A stretch of 64,000 nucleotides of DNA from Nothopassalora personata (lineage: Eukaryota > Ascomycota > Dothideomycetes > Mycosphaerellales > Mycosphaerellaceae): positions 2,418,001 to 2,482,000 of the forward strand of contig CM066295.1 of NCBI GenBank assembly GCA_033816765.1, written 5' to 3'. The notes under the pieces were generated by a model. The model saw only the letters and a list, made by a program, of their open reading frames with translations. It made no database searches and was not told where the DNA came from. How positions within the stretch are numbered: position 1 is the stretch's first letter; every line of letters begins with the position of its first letter. Of the stretch, positions 1 to 9,926 are shown piece after piece. The translations under genes were made by a program, and so were the position numbers.

Positions 1-534
1 GCGAGCTCCGGCCTAAAACGCGCGGTTAGCAATAATTTTCCTTCGGGGTCCGCGCGGTATATACATATCCTCGTAATACTTACGATTAGTGTTATAGGCC
101 TAGTAGGCGCGCGCGGTTACGCCCTAGCGATAATTAGCGGACCCCGATAAGAATAAGACGAGGACCGGTACTTATATACTAGAAGACGTAGTCTACGCTA
201 GTAGAGGCGTAGGGGACGTAGTAGATACGGCGTTAGGCTATTTTATACTAGGCTCCGGTTAGAATGTTTCGGTCTCCGTAGGAATTTATTCGGACTTACT
301 TAATAGTATTAATAGGAGATGTAGTAGTAGTAGTAGTTTCTATTTACGGCATACTATTAGTATCTATCGGAACCCGTAGGGAAGATGTCGTCTCCCTAAG
401 CGATAGGCATAAGATGCGCAAATATGCCCCTAAGGCTAGAGACGCTTAGCTAGGGGGGAGGGGAAGGGGCGACTTACGCGTACGGTAGGTAATAAGAAAA
501 AGAAAGAAAAGAAAAAAGAGAACGAGAACCTAAA
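1..534. mobile_element. RIP-degraded repeat remnant, unassigned
   Basis: This stretch is rich in TAG/CTA/GTA and almost free of CpA and TpG, the signature of saturated RIP. No reading frame or protein domain could be recognised. A purine-rich tract (GAAAAAGAAAG type) lies at about 490-530. Together with 876-1117 it forms one host sequence that was split by the solo LTR at 535-875, because the same 5 bases flank that LTR on both sides. It is probably the 3' internal part of the retroelement whose LTR lies at 1118-1279. Confidence 0.5.
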
Positions 535-875
535 TGTTACGGTTCGGTTCAGGAAGAACCCACAGCCACTCATTCTTCGGGAAGGACCGAAACTGAGCAG
601 GTCGACTTCGCTCAGACTGATCAGCTCAGTGATCAGTTCGCTCAGTCTGCTCAGTGATCAGTCTGCTCAGTCTGATCAGTTACGCCAAGACATGGCACTA
701 TATAGACGACGCTTCTTTACGAGTAGATAGGAGCCTCGTGCTCAACTCAAATCAACACTCTTGTGTTAAGTTGCAACCTTGTAGTGAACTCTCGTTCACA
801 CTACTTTAGAGACATATCGAGGATCGACACTTCCTAGGCCACCCACGTGACGAGGGACAAGGCCCAACCGCAACA
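535..875 (+). repeat. Solo LTR (341 bp) with 5-bp target duplication
   Basis: The sequence starts TGTTACGG and ends CAACA, the TG...CA form of LTR termini. CTAAA is present immediately before (530-534) and immediately after (876-880), a perfect 5-bp target-site duplication, so this is a complete solo LTR left by LTR-LTR recombination. Its start resembles the sense start of the intact element D LTR (TGTTACGGATCGG), suggesting a related chromovirus. It contains many CA and TG dinucleotides, unlike the surrounding sequence, so it escaped RIP or arrived later. It has a TATA-like CTATATAG near 709 and many short CTCAGT/GATCAG motifs between 590 and 680. Confidence 0.85.
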
Positions 876-1117
876 CTAAAGATATGTTCTAGGCTCCTAT
901 TGTTTATATATAACAATGGCTATTGTTACTCGGTAGACAATAGTAAACCTTATACTCACCTAGGTAATAATACTTTGTCTCGGCGTCGGCGGGGCTAGAC
1001 AATAAGGAAGAGAAGCTCGGGCACTTCCTATTACGAGCCTAATAAAAACACCTAGGACAATAGGCTCTAGGGCGGAGCTATAACTAGGGGCGGTAGAGGA
1101 GGAAGGGAGGGGGGTAG
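876..1117 (+). mobile_element. RIPped retroelement 3' internal end with polypurine tract
   Basis: This continues the host element interrupted at 535-875. It ends in a purine run, GAGGAGGAAGGGAGGGGGGTAG (split here as GAGGAGGAAGG then GAGGGGGGTAG), directly abutting the LTR at 1118. That is the expected position of the polypurine tract priming plus-strand synthesis. No protein was recognised. Confidence 0.5.
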
Positions 1118-1279
1118 TGTAAGGGGCGGGCCCCTGTTTCTTAGTATAGGCTACGCCTATACGTTCGGATTACTTTCCGACACCTTTTCTTCGGACAGCG
1201 TGTAACTTCCCCTTTCTTCTATATCGAACTTATTATAAACTTTATAGAAGTTTAGTATATACGTCGTTCACCCGTAACA
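1118..1279 (+). repeat. LTR, TGTAAGG family (162 bp), 3' copy
   Basis: The sequence begins TGTAAGGGGCGGGCCCC and ends CCCGTAACA. A near-identical 162-bp copy lies at 41779-41940. Here it is preceded by a polypurine tract, as a 3' LTR would be. The other copy is preceded by unrelated host sequence and followed by a gag frame, as a 5' LTR would be. The two contexts together support the LTR call. No target duplication can be tested because the partner LTR is missing. Confidence 0.7.
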
Positions 1280-2600
1280 CTTAGCCCTATCCTTTAGGGT
1301 CTCTTTACCCTTCTTAGACTTGTTCCTAGGATTCTTCTCCGGATACTACTTATAAGAGTTCGCGTTAGTGTGCTTATATAAGCACTATATATACTACTTA
1401 TTATTATCCTTACTTAGGAATGCTCTAATAAAGCTATTACTAGGCTTATAGGTAGTAGGTACTTACTTCCTCCTAAGAGTTATAAACATTCTCTCTAGGG
1501 TAGTTAATTCTAGGGTATTAATGTATCTCTATGTCCTAAGCTATTTAATATAGTTTAGGCCTTTAATAAAGTATAGTCTATAGGTGCTATCTAGGAGGAT
1601 AAATAAGGATTTAAGTAGTAACTTATTATTAACTAGGGAGGATCTAATAAATTACTCTATAGTAGTCTTATAGTTATATACCTATGCTTAAAAGTCTATA
1701 TAGTACTTTAATATATTAGGTCTTATAGCATCTAATTTAATATAACTAATTGCTTTTAGAGTGTTATATAGATTGATTGTAATAATAGGCTTATATATTG
1801 CCTTAATTAAATTATATAATTCCTTAGCTAACTTATCTATATCTCTAAAGTTTAGCCTTAGGGTAGAGTTTAATCTAGTTATAACAATGCTAAAAGCTTA
1901 TATATCCTCTCTCTTCAATCGCTTATAGGCCGCTTTATATCCTATACTACTAGTAGTATCCTAAGGAGCTTTATTCTAGGCAGTAGTCTTATTCTAGGTA
2001 TCTTAGTCGTATCTTAGGGTTGTTTATAAGCTACCCTATTTAGAGTATACTTTAGGTTAACCTAGTCTAGGTTATAGATAATATATCTAACTAGATCCTT
2101 CTCTAGTAGTATACTAATTAATATAGATTTCTATACCTAGAACTATACGCCTTTTCTAAGTACCTAGTTATTATTAGTAGACCTTACTAGGTTGCTAGAG
2201 GTATTGTTTCTAAACTCTATATCTAGTCTAGCTCTTTTAGATACTATACTACGGTAATAATGCTTAGTGCCGATATCCTATAGTAGTTCTTAAATCGATT
2301 AGATAGTTGTCCGTAAAACAAATATAGGGTCGGGTCTACTAGTAAGGTAAGCTAACTCTTAATAGAGCTTTAATAACAATTTAGGTTTTAAAATAAATAG
2401 GCAGAGGAGTACTCGGGCTTATAACCTATTATAGATAGGTATTTAACGAGTATAAGCTTCTAGATTAAAACGATAGGGTAGATTAGTAACCCTTATAAAT
2501 TGCTATAGGGTGTAAGACTATCTAGCTACAGAAACAGTGTAATATAGTGTATGTGTGCTAAGTCCTAACTAACATAGCTATTAGTCACCTAATTTACAAC
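1280..2600 (-). pseudogene. RIPped Copia-like gag fragment
   Basis: Read on the minus strand from about 2030 down to 1280, one frame stays open apart from stops explainable as Gln or Trp codons changed by C-to-T or G-to-A. The translation resembles Ty1/Copia Gag: a helical region containing KLDAIRPNIL, then a basic tail with a zinc-knuckle-like C..H....H...C pattern near 1340. The frame is cut at 1279 by the LTR of another element. From about 2030 to 2600 the sequence is equally RIPped, but no domain was recognised. The family assignment is tentative because neither RT nor integrase is present. Confidence 0.45.
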
Positions 2601-2845
2601 AAGTCGGACCTTCGTACTTCCCCCGACTACTATAATCGCGGCATTATCGTACACTTAGCGTCTCACTCTTATATACGCTACCCTATGTTCGATACAGAAA
2701 TAAATTAACCTCACTACTCTACGTGTTTCCTTAGTATCTAATTATCACCGTGTCTGACTATTAGCGTAGCTAGTAGTAGCCTATAAGTATCAGCTCATCT
2801 AGCGTCTAGACTGAAGCAGATTCTAAGGAAGCTACTCGACAGCAG

Positions 2846-2891
2846 CACTCTCGCACTTCACTCGAAAACACTCTCGCACTTCACTCGAAAA
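2846..2891. repeat. Perfect 23-bp tandem duplication
   Basis: Two exact adjacent copies (2846-2868 and 2869-2891) begin CACTCTCGCACTTCACTCG. They sit 25 bp upstream of the ATG of the small secreted-protein pseudogene, in its presumed promoter or 5' leader. The surrounding 2600-2915 region is a transition from RIPped to normal base composition and holds no other feature I can support. Confidence 0.8.
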
Positions 2892-2915
2892 CGATAAGTA
2901 CAAACAACGATCGCT

Positions 2916-3182
2916 ATGACCCGACTCTTCTCCTGGGTTTACTTCCTGTTCGGGACCCTTATGACTGCGGCGTCCGTCGCAGCTTAAGACGCATGCGATG
3001 CTCAAGGCGCGAAGGTTTGCACAAGATGCTTTGTGAGTTTCTCTTCTAAGTTCTCTTACTATATACTTACAATGTTGAAGTTTGATTACAATGATACAGA
3101 CCTAAAAAATGCAGGATGGTGTCACCACGCTGAAACGGGCGCCTTGGTATGCAATGAAGCTAAACAGGGTTGCACAAACTAA
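2916..3182 (+). pseudogene. Small six-cysteine secreted protein (effector-like), RIP-inactivated
   Basis: The frame starting at 2916 encodes a strong signal peptide: Met-Thr-Arg, a hydrophobic core of about 16 residues, and an Ala-Ser-Val-Ala-Ala cleavage region. Codon 24 (2985-2987) is TAA, exactly at the predicted cleavage point, and the same frame then runs on to a TAA at 3180. The downstream part is short and acidic to neutral, with six cysteines: three before and three after a probable intron. A GTGAGT donor at 3033 with a CTTAC branch and an AG at 3080 gives a 48-nt, frame-preserving intron; without it the frame is also open. CAA to TAA is the classic RIP change in leakage from neighbouring repeats. 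Size, signal peptide and cysteine content fit plant-associated fungal small secreted proteins. No known family is recognised, and a virulence role is inference only. Confidence 0.6.
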
Positions 3183-3327
3183 ACTTGAGTACACATCCAA
3201 GCTCGAGCAATGAAGTTGTTTTATTTGTTTCGCACGCCGCTGCTACCCCGAAGAGTACTTGGCAAACGCACACCGATGGAGATATCTATGCCCCTAGGAG
3301 CTCGTTAGAGGAATCGGACCTCCGTAC
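3183..3327. other. Low-RIP spacer with one arm of a 20-bp direct repeat
   Basis: The 20 bases at 3187-3206 (GAGTACACATCCAAGCTCGA) recur exactly at 7762-7781 in the same orientation. The two copies bracket the two pogo elements. No gene is visible between the secreted-protein pseudogene and the transposon. Confidence 0.6.
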
Positions 3328-5511
3328 TATCGCTCCACCGGCTCGCTAGAAGTCTTCCCCACCTGACGCACGGTCCCACCTCGTGCACAGCTGAAGGTGT
3401 TTCTAGCTACAACATTGCGACCGTGTTATTCAACGAGGTGTTGTTGGATTGAGCTAATATTAAGACGAATAAGTATTGTGATTACGCTCTATCGAATAGT
3501 GTTACTCTTGTATACATATAGGTAGCTTTACTATTATAGACTGTCGTTGTTTTGTTTTAGCTAAAACCCTCCCCTTCTTAATTAGAGTAATACTATGCAC
3601 CTGTTCTTTAGGCTGTTCGAACACAACACGCCTTAGAGGGTTCTTAGGCTTCCTTACACTGTCTTAGAGGGTGTTGTTAAGTTGTTTCGAGGCTATAGCG
3701 ACCTCTCTAAGTATTGCCCTGTTATAGGCCTCCTTAGTAAGCCTTGCCTTCTTTTCCTTTGCCTTAAGCTGCTTATATATAGCCTCTAACTGCTTTAAAG
3801 TCATGTTATGTTACTTCTTAAGTTGTCGCTATAGCTATTCGTCTTACTTCTTAGTAGCAGTAGCAACCTTAGGCTACTCTTTCTTCTTAAGTAGGACCTT
3901 AGCTCGCTATAGCTTAGATAGGGAATAAAAGGTAGCAGTAGAGCCGTCTTTAGCTCGTAGATCTTTAAATAGCTTCTTGCTACGCTTACGGCGCTTCTAC
4001 TCGTCGAATAGGGCCTGTCGAAGGCTATTTACTTACGTTATAAGGAGGGTGTTTTGTGACTTTAGGGTATTGACCTTGTTCCGCAAGCATAGGACTCTAG
4101 AGTAGTCCTTCTTATCGATAGCGTCTTTAATTAGCCTCCCTATCTTTCTCTATTTAGGTGCGGTTATGCTACTATTAGTAGAAGACTTAGAAGTAGGCCG
4201 AGAGCCTAATGTTATAGAGCCTAACTTCTTCGGAGGTAGGAGCTTAGCTAATACTATCTATAGATCGAATAGATAAATACCTGTCTTTTTAAAGGCTAAC
4301 TTAATGTTTCGATCAGTTACTACTAGTTACTAGGCTTACTAGAAGATAATAAAGAACGCCCTCTTCGTAATACCTTAGATAGCGCTAGAGCGGTATAGCT
4401 AGTTATTTAAGGCTATCGAATATTAAGACGTAAGGGCAGCAAATATGCTTACATCTAGTAGCTATAGCCTGTGTGTCGAATAAGGTAGATACACACCTAC
4501 TATTATCTTGTGCTTTAGAGCCTAATCGATAAACTTTATAGTAAGGTATAAGCTATAGCTATTAACTATTAGGAGCCTTTAGTTACGGCTATTACGAGCC
4601 TTCTTTTTAGTATATCTATTATATACCTTTATAAGCTACTAATAACCTAGCTCGTTATTAGTCTAGCTAGAAGGTAAGCTCGTAAAGAAGGCTACATATT
4701 GCTTAGGATCTACATTATTAACTTAGGTGTCTTGTAGATTGCTAGATGTAGCCTTATAGATAAGGCAAGGTAGTAGGCTTGTCTTATTAGCTAATATAGC
4801 TACTATATAAGTAACCTACTCTCTGTTGCCGTCTTAAAGGTATCCTATTAGCTTACCTTACTTAGCTACGTTCTTAGTAAATATTCTCTTAGCCTTAGAT
4901 AACACCCTAATTATAAAGCCCTTCTTATCTATATTAGTAATGTTCTTAGGCTAAATATTATACTTCCTTACTATCCCTTTAAGTAGTGAATAGTACTAGG
5001 CGTAGGAGACGTACCTATTAGCCTTTTTCCGGGCCTTATCTAATACTCTAAGATAGGCTATATCTAAGGTATAAGACTACCTGTTTCTAAACCTAGCAAC
5101 CTAGTTCTTACTAGGCTTAGTACCGTAGAGCTCGCGTACGAAGTTACGTGTCATTATTAGCGTAGGTAGTAGAGCTAGCTCTATAAGGGTGTTAATGTAT
5201 CTACATAGCTCCTCCTCTTATGCATAGCTCAATAATCGCTATTCTTTATATTGCTACTACTTCGTTCCTTGCTTATTGTTCTAGAGCTTGCTAAGTTTAG
5301 TACGCTTAGCCCTAAAGGACCTAGCTGTTTATGTAATATTCGGCTTCTCCTACGCTCTTAAATAAGCTATTGCGAGCTTATATTAGTCGTCTATAGCTAT
5401 AGTGGTATGTTGCGAAAGATTACGACTGAAATAAGCTAGAATGCATTAGGAGGTATGCAGTAGGGGGGACCGTGCGGTAGGTAGGGAAGACTTCTATTAT
5501 AGCAATAGCAC
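3328..5511 (-). mobile_element. RIPped pogo/Fot1-type DNA transposon
   Basis: The ends carry imperfect inverted repeats. About 3347-3385 (AGAAGTCTTCCCCACCTG...) is matched in reverse complement by about 5465-5494, with differences mostly of RIP type. The right end abuts the TA that begins the next pogo element (5512-5513). The left boundary is approximate, since no clear TA duplication is visible there. The internal sequence encodes a transposase on the minus strand. Heavy CpA/TpG loss marks it as dead. Confidence 0.65.
3590..5420 (-). pseudogene. pogo/Fot1 (Tc1/mariner superfamily) transposase remnant
   Basis: Translated on the minus strand, most interruptions are TAG/TAA at positions expected to be Gln or Trp. 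Recognisable pogo-family blocks run in order: an N-terminal DNA-binding region (about 5400-5000), a FIIRVLSKAKRIFTK block (about 4900), the NNELGY block, a LLIVNSYSLYLTIKF block where the second catalytic Asp is expected (about 4560), and a STHRLQLLDVSIFAAL block with the third catalytic region (about 4450). A Lys/Glu-rich coiled tail ends near 3600. It cannot encode a full protein as it stands. Confidence 0.7.
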
Positions 5512-5513
5512 TA

Positions 5514-7341
5514 ACGTGTTTAATAAGTATGTAAATTAGATAGGCATGTACATTAACTTCCATCTCGTATCTACCACTACTACTACACGCGTCCATTATT
5601 CTACTATTCTACGCGATAGCACCTCTAAACGAAGAGTGTATTTAGAATGCTATTCGCGATTACCTATTAGGTCGTTTTCTAAGCGTGCGACGCGCTGCAG
5701 CCGCCTACGGAGTTAAATATTCTACCGTTAACCGCAGACTCTATAGTACGGCTCTAAAGACTAGTACACCGCTAACGAACAGAGCCTTGACTCCGGTTAA
5801 AGAGGAGGTAGTTTATTAGAAGATTCTGGACCTAGATTCACGTAGTTACTCGCTAACATAGGCTATAATTAGAAGCTAGGCGTCCTCAATAACTAAGGTA
5901 CGGAATGGATAAGAAGTTAGCTAAAGATAGGCTCATAACTTTATTAATCGTTATCTAGGCTTAGAAACAAGGCTATTACGGAGGTTATTAAGCTAAAGGG
6001 TAAAGAATAAGAACCTAGAGGTTATCTTAGAGTAGTTTAGGCTCGTTCATAACATAATAGCCTTCTATAGAATTATACAACACGACATTTACAACTTTAA
6101 CGAGAGTGGATTTAGGCTTGGACATAGTAAGAATACTATGGTTGTAACTACTATAGAGCGTAGGCAACGACCTAAGGCCTTAGTTTCTAATTCAACGCAG
6201 TAGCATACTGTTATTGCCTATGTTAATGTAGAAGGCTAGTTAGTACCTCTATATGTTATCTTCTCTAGCAAGGAAATGAATAGAGCCTAGTTTAAACACC
6301 TATTAACAAACTGGAGGCTTAGAGTTAGTCCTAAAGGCTAGACTTCCTATAACTATAGAATAGCATAGATTTAGCACTTTAATAACTATACTAAGCACAG
6401 AACTGTTAATTAGAAGAGGCTCTTAATTCTAGATGGCTATAACAGCTATATAACACTAGAGTTTAAGTTATTCTATAAGAAACAAGGCATTATTACCCTC
6501 TGTATGCCTACACACTCTTCTCATTTATTATAGCCTTTAGATGTTAGCTGTTTTGGTCTATTAAAGAAGGCATATTTAGCTAGAATCTAAAGGCTTAGTA
6601 TAGTTAGATATTACTTCTTAATTAAGGAAGACTTCTTACTATAACTTAGGCCTGCCTATAAGGCTGCATTTACTTCTTAGAACATTAAGGCAGCCTTTAG
6701 AGGCTTAGGTTTATTACTATTAGATCTAGAGGCTATGTTGTCTAAGCTAACACTACGTTATAAAACACCAACTCCACTACTACCTTGTTTATTAGATACG
6801 TAGAATACCCCTTAGAATCCAAGTTAGGTTAAGAGGCAAACAAGCAAGATTAAGGCTAGGGTTATAAATTATTAGAATAGCTTACCAACTTTAATCCTTA
6901 AGGCAGTAGACAGGTTGTCAAGAGGGTTTAAAAGGTCATAGGCTTCTATAACATTACTCTAGGCTAAACATAATAATATAAAGACTATAATTAAAGAATT
7001 ACAGTCTTATAGGGCACTAAGGAAGAAAATCAAGCTTACTCTTAGACTTAACACTAATAAATTAGCTGCTAGAGACATGGCTTAGTTATAGGCTTAAATG
7101 GTAATAGAGTTAGTTAGTTAGATTAAGAAACAGCTAAGAGCCAAACCAACCTGCAGCAAGTGTAGTATATAAGGACATAACTCAAGAGGTTGTCCATTAG
7201 ATAGAGTAACTTCTAAGCATTTAATTGATCCATCTTTGAGGTAGTTCTAACACCTATAGCATAAGATATCAAGAATCAAAGTTATCCACCTCGTAAAGTT
7301 GATGCACATGCCTATCTGATTCACATGCTTATCAAACACGT
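5514..7341 (+). mobile_element. RIPped pogo-type transposon with TIRs and TA duplication
   Basis: The element starts ACGTGTTTAATAAGTATG at 5514 and ends in the reverse complement of ACGTGTTTGATAAGCATG at 7341. The inverted repeats span about 44 bp (5514-5557 and 7298-7341). TA lies just outside each end (5512-5513 and 7342-7343), the usual Tc1/mariner target duplication. Differences between the arms are TG-to-TA and CA-to-TA changes, all in the left arm, so the left end is RIPped while the right end is not. The termini resemble those of the intact pogo at 9927 (ACGTGCTTC), so the two are relatives. Confidence 0.85.
5640..7250 (+). pseudogene. pogo-type transposase with C-terminal zinc knuckle, RIPped
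   Basis: The plus-strand frame shows the order seen in the intact relative. An N-terminal helix-turn-helix lies around 5660-5760 (GRFLSVRRAAAAYGVKYSTV). The catalytic block NFNESGF (Asp changed) lies near 6100, LLILDGYNSYITLEF near 6430, and CMPTHSSHLL-stop-PLDVSCF near 6520. A CSKCS..GHNSRGC knuckle lies near 7165-7200. Many TAG codons stand where Gln or Trp is expected. It is non-functional. Confidence 0.75.
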
Positions 7342-7343
7342 TA

Positions 7344-7904
7344 GGCTCCGTCTATTATATAATAGGCGATATAAGTCGATAGCCCGACAACGGGTCCCGC
7401 ACAGTCCTATCAAATCCAAAGTGTCTAAATTATCCATCTAGAATAGCCCGGGCTGTTGCTAAAACAGCCACCGTATCCTCACTTCTCGGTATACCGTACT
7501 GCCGTTCGTTGCTTGTCTTGTTGCGATAAGAGTCGCTCGTGTCGTCCAAAGATCGTTACCGTGTAACGCGTCCGGTTTGAAAGTCGTCGAGTTAGCGATT
7601 GTGCCGAGTTTTTTGTGGCCATACCGGCCGGGGGCAGTCTTCGTTTCCCTTGGTCGCAATTTGATTTGATGCGGGCGACACGAGGTACTACAACACCGCG
7701 CACCACGTGAAGGTGCTGCCCATCGCGCGGCTTACCATCGAATGTCAGTCGACTTCCACCAGAGTACACATCCAAGCTCGATTGTGCCCGCCGTCCACGT
7801 TCTTGTGACTGCCTTCTTGCCTTGACGCCACGTCACGTCTCACAACACGCAGCGCTCGCGATACCGTCATCAAGACGACAAGCAGGGAAGGGCCAGATTT
7901 TGAC
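7344..7904. other. Low-RIP intergenic stretch
   Basis: Base composition is normal here, with CA and TG present. It contains the second 20-bp direct-repeat copy (7762-7781). Two short overlapping minus-strand frames exist but show no recognisable motif or homology to neighbours, so I do not call them genes. Confidence 0.4.
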
Positions 7905-8828
7905 ATGAACATAGCCAGGTCGGCGATCCTGGCATTTTCCTCGCGTGCAGACAGATTCGGGCCGAATGCATCATACCATACCTCCGCTTCGGCCTCTTCG
8001 AGACGTCCTCTTGCGCTATTGTGCGCGCCTGGCTCCGCTTCATGCCGCCACTATGTTACAAGCACCTGCCTGAGCTGTGTATACCCTCATTCTCGGCGTA
8101 CTGTGGCCACAACAACGACATCCTTCGTTTGGGGGACCTTTAGCGAGCAGAGGACGGCTCTGGAACCACAGCTACCCTTTCATAAAAGCTTCGCGAGGGT
8201 ATATTCAAGACTCGGTGTCTGGAGTCAAAGGACGATCTGTTCACCTTCGGAAGTATGGACGAGCTGCAGAGGAAGAAGCCTTGGTCGAACTGACTCAAGA
8301 GCAGAGTCATGCTTACCGTGGCTATCTCTAGTCACACCGATATGGCCGAATTCCTCTCAAGACTTAAATTCAGGTCGACGATCTTGTACAAATTCTACGA
8401 ACAATACGCAACGGCACCTGAGAAAAAGATGTAGCATGATTTGCCTAGACCGGAGCACGGATACGCCTATGCGTGAATCAGCTCTGTCCGGTGGCAAAAG
8501 GCTGGAGAATAAGACTCACGCTGGTACAAGGGTAATTAGTGGTGTCATTTTCGCCTCCAACACAGTTGCCATAGGTGGATTGTCCCTCTCCTGTGACACA
8601 AGCCTATCAGACTTGATTAGCTCCGACCCAAGAACAATGGATGTCTTTGGCAGCACATACCCACTGCCCAATTACCCCCGAGGCGCCCGAGAGCAGCGCT
8701 GTCAATGTCGTGAGCTTCATTATCAATCGCTGTCAAGTATATTCTGCAACAGGAAAGACGGGTACACAAGATCATTTTATACTGGCGGCCGAGTCACTTG
8801 GCCCTACGAGCTATTCCAAGGACCCTAA
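7905..8828 (+). pseudogene. Uncertain 307-codon frame, possibly a decayed gene
   Basis: An uninterrupted plus-strand frame of 307 codons begins at 7905. Its composition is Ser/Arg/Thr-rich with no recognisable domain, as often seen in a wrong-frame reading. A second frame across about 7960-8430 reads more like a real protein (for example KDDLFTFGSMDELQRKKPW near 8225, then MAEFLSRLKFRS) but is broken by several stops. The best explanation is an old gene remnant with stops or frameshifts. The alternative is a chance open frame in GC-normal DNA. I recognise no family. Confidence 0.25.
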
Positions 8829-8925
8829 CAATTGAAACTAGTGCGTTGCAACTGTCTACGCCGAAGTTCGACCTCAAACAGCCTACGCTGCCCCTTTCGT
8901 ATCTGGGTCTAGACCGCTCTACAAA

Positions 8926-9060
8926 GGAGTTGGGCTATAAATGGGTAGTGCAAGGATGGTTGTGAACGCAAGTCTTTCCATCTTTATTGACCAAGACGAG
9001 CACAATGGAGTTGGGCTATGAATGGTTAGTGCAAGGGTGATTGTGAACGTAAGTCTTTCG
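8926..9060. repeat. Direct repeat, about 54 bp, 81-bp period
   Basis: GGAGTTGGGCTATAAATGGG...AAGTCTTTCC (8926-8980) recurs with a few substitutions at 9007-9060, separated by 27 bp. Most differences between copies are transitions. No coding role is apparent. Confidence 0.7.
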
Positions 9061-9102
9061 TCTTAAACTAAGACTAATCTCCCTCCTCTTCACGCCTCTT
9101 CA

Positions 9103-9659
9103 TGCTCTCTCTCTCGCTTCCCCTACCCCCGCGTTCCCCTAGCATTAGCCGTAGACACGTAATATACGTTACTTACCTATTATCCGCGGGAATATCGTAT
9201 GCTTGGCGTTACCATCTCGATGCTGCTGCCACTGATATCACCGTCGTTACAAAGGGATCGAGAACGAGCGCATCCGCGCGCATCGTCAAAAAGAGACGTT
9301 TCTACTGTAGCAGGACGCGCACTCTCTGCGGCGGCGGTGAAACGGCGACAGTCGAGGTCCGTATGCGGTTGCTAAGATGCTAGCAACACCATCTTAGAGT
9401 CGTCTATATTAGTAGTGTTGCAATAGACACGTGATGTATCAGGTAGATTAAGAGACTAAGAATAGTCAAAAAAGAGAGGAATTCGCAAAGGTGTCTCCTA
9501 CCAACTACTAGGAGCCTATAACAACTCCAACATGCGATTAGTCGCGATGATCTTAGCTTAACTTGATGCAATATTGATTGCCAATTGACACAGGACTATG
9601 TGAAGGTGTAGGTAATGCTAGGGGAACGCGGGCTAGCCGGGGATAGGGAAGAGAGAGCA
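9103..9659. repeat. Inverted-repeat pair, possible MITE-like unit
   Basis: CGCGTTCCCCTAGCATTA at 9130-9147 is matched exactly in reverse complement at 9613-9630. Weaker complementarity continues outward through CT-rich (9103-9129) and GA-rich (9631-9659) arms. The spacing is about 460 bp. The interior contains an unremarkable 93-codon plus-strand frame (9102-9383) that I do not support as a gene. No target duplication was found. Confidence 0.45.
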
Positions 9660-9660
9660 G

Positions 9661-9926
9661 TGCTATTATTAAGTAGTAGAGTTACTTAACTGACGCAAAA
9701 TGCGATACTTGCTTAGATAATTGACTAGTTACTTGCTTAACTAATATTAACGGCGTATGCTTAACTAAGTTAACTTACTTAACTATATAAAAAATGAAAT
9801 TCTTACACTTTTTATATATTTAAAGGCCTAGCCTTATAGGTAGGTTATTTTCCTTATATCTTCTATAATTAAGTTTAAGATAGTATATATCATTATAATT
9901 TAGTATATGTAATTGTAGATTATATA
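9661..9926. other. AT-rich RIPped spacer
   Basis: AT-rich sequence with many TTAACT/ACTTA motifs and no frame. It provides the TA target (9925-9926) for the intact pogo element. Confidence 0.4.
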
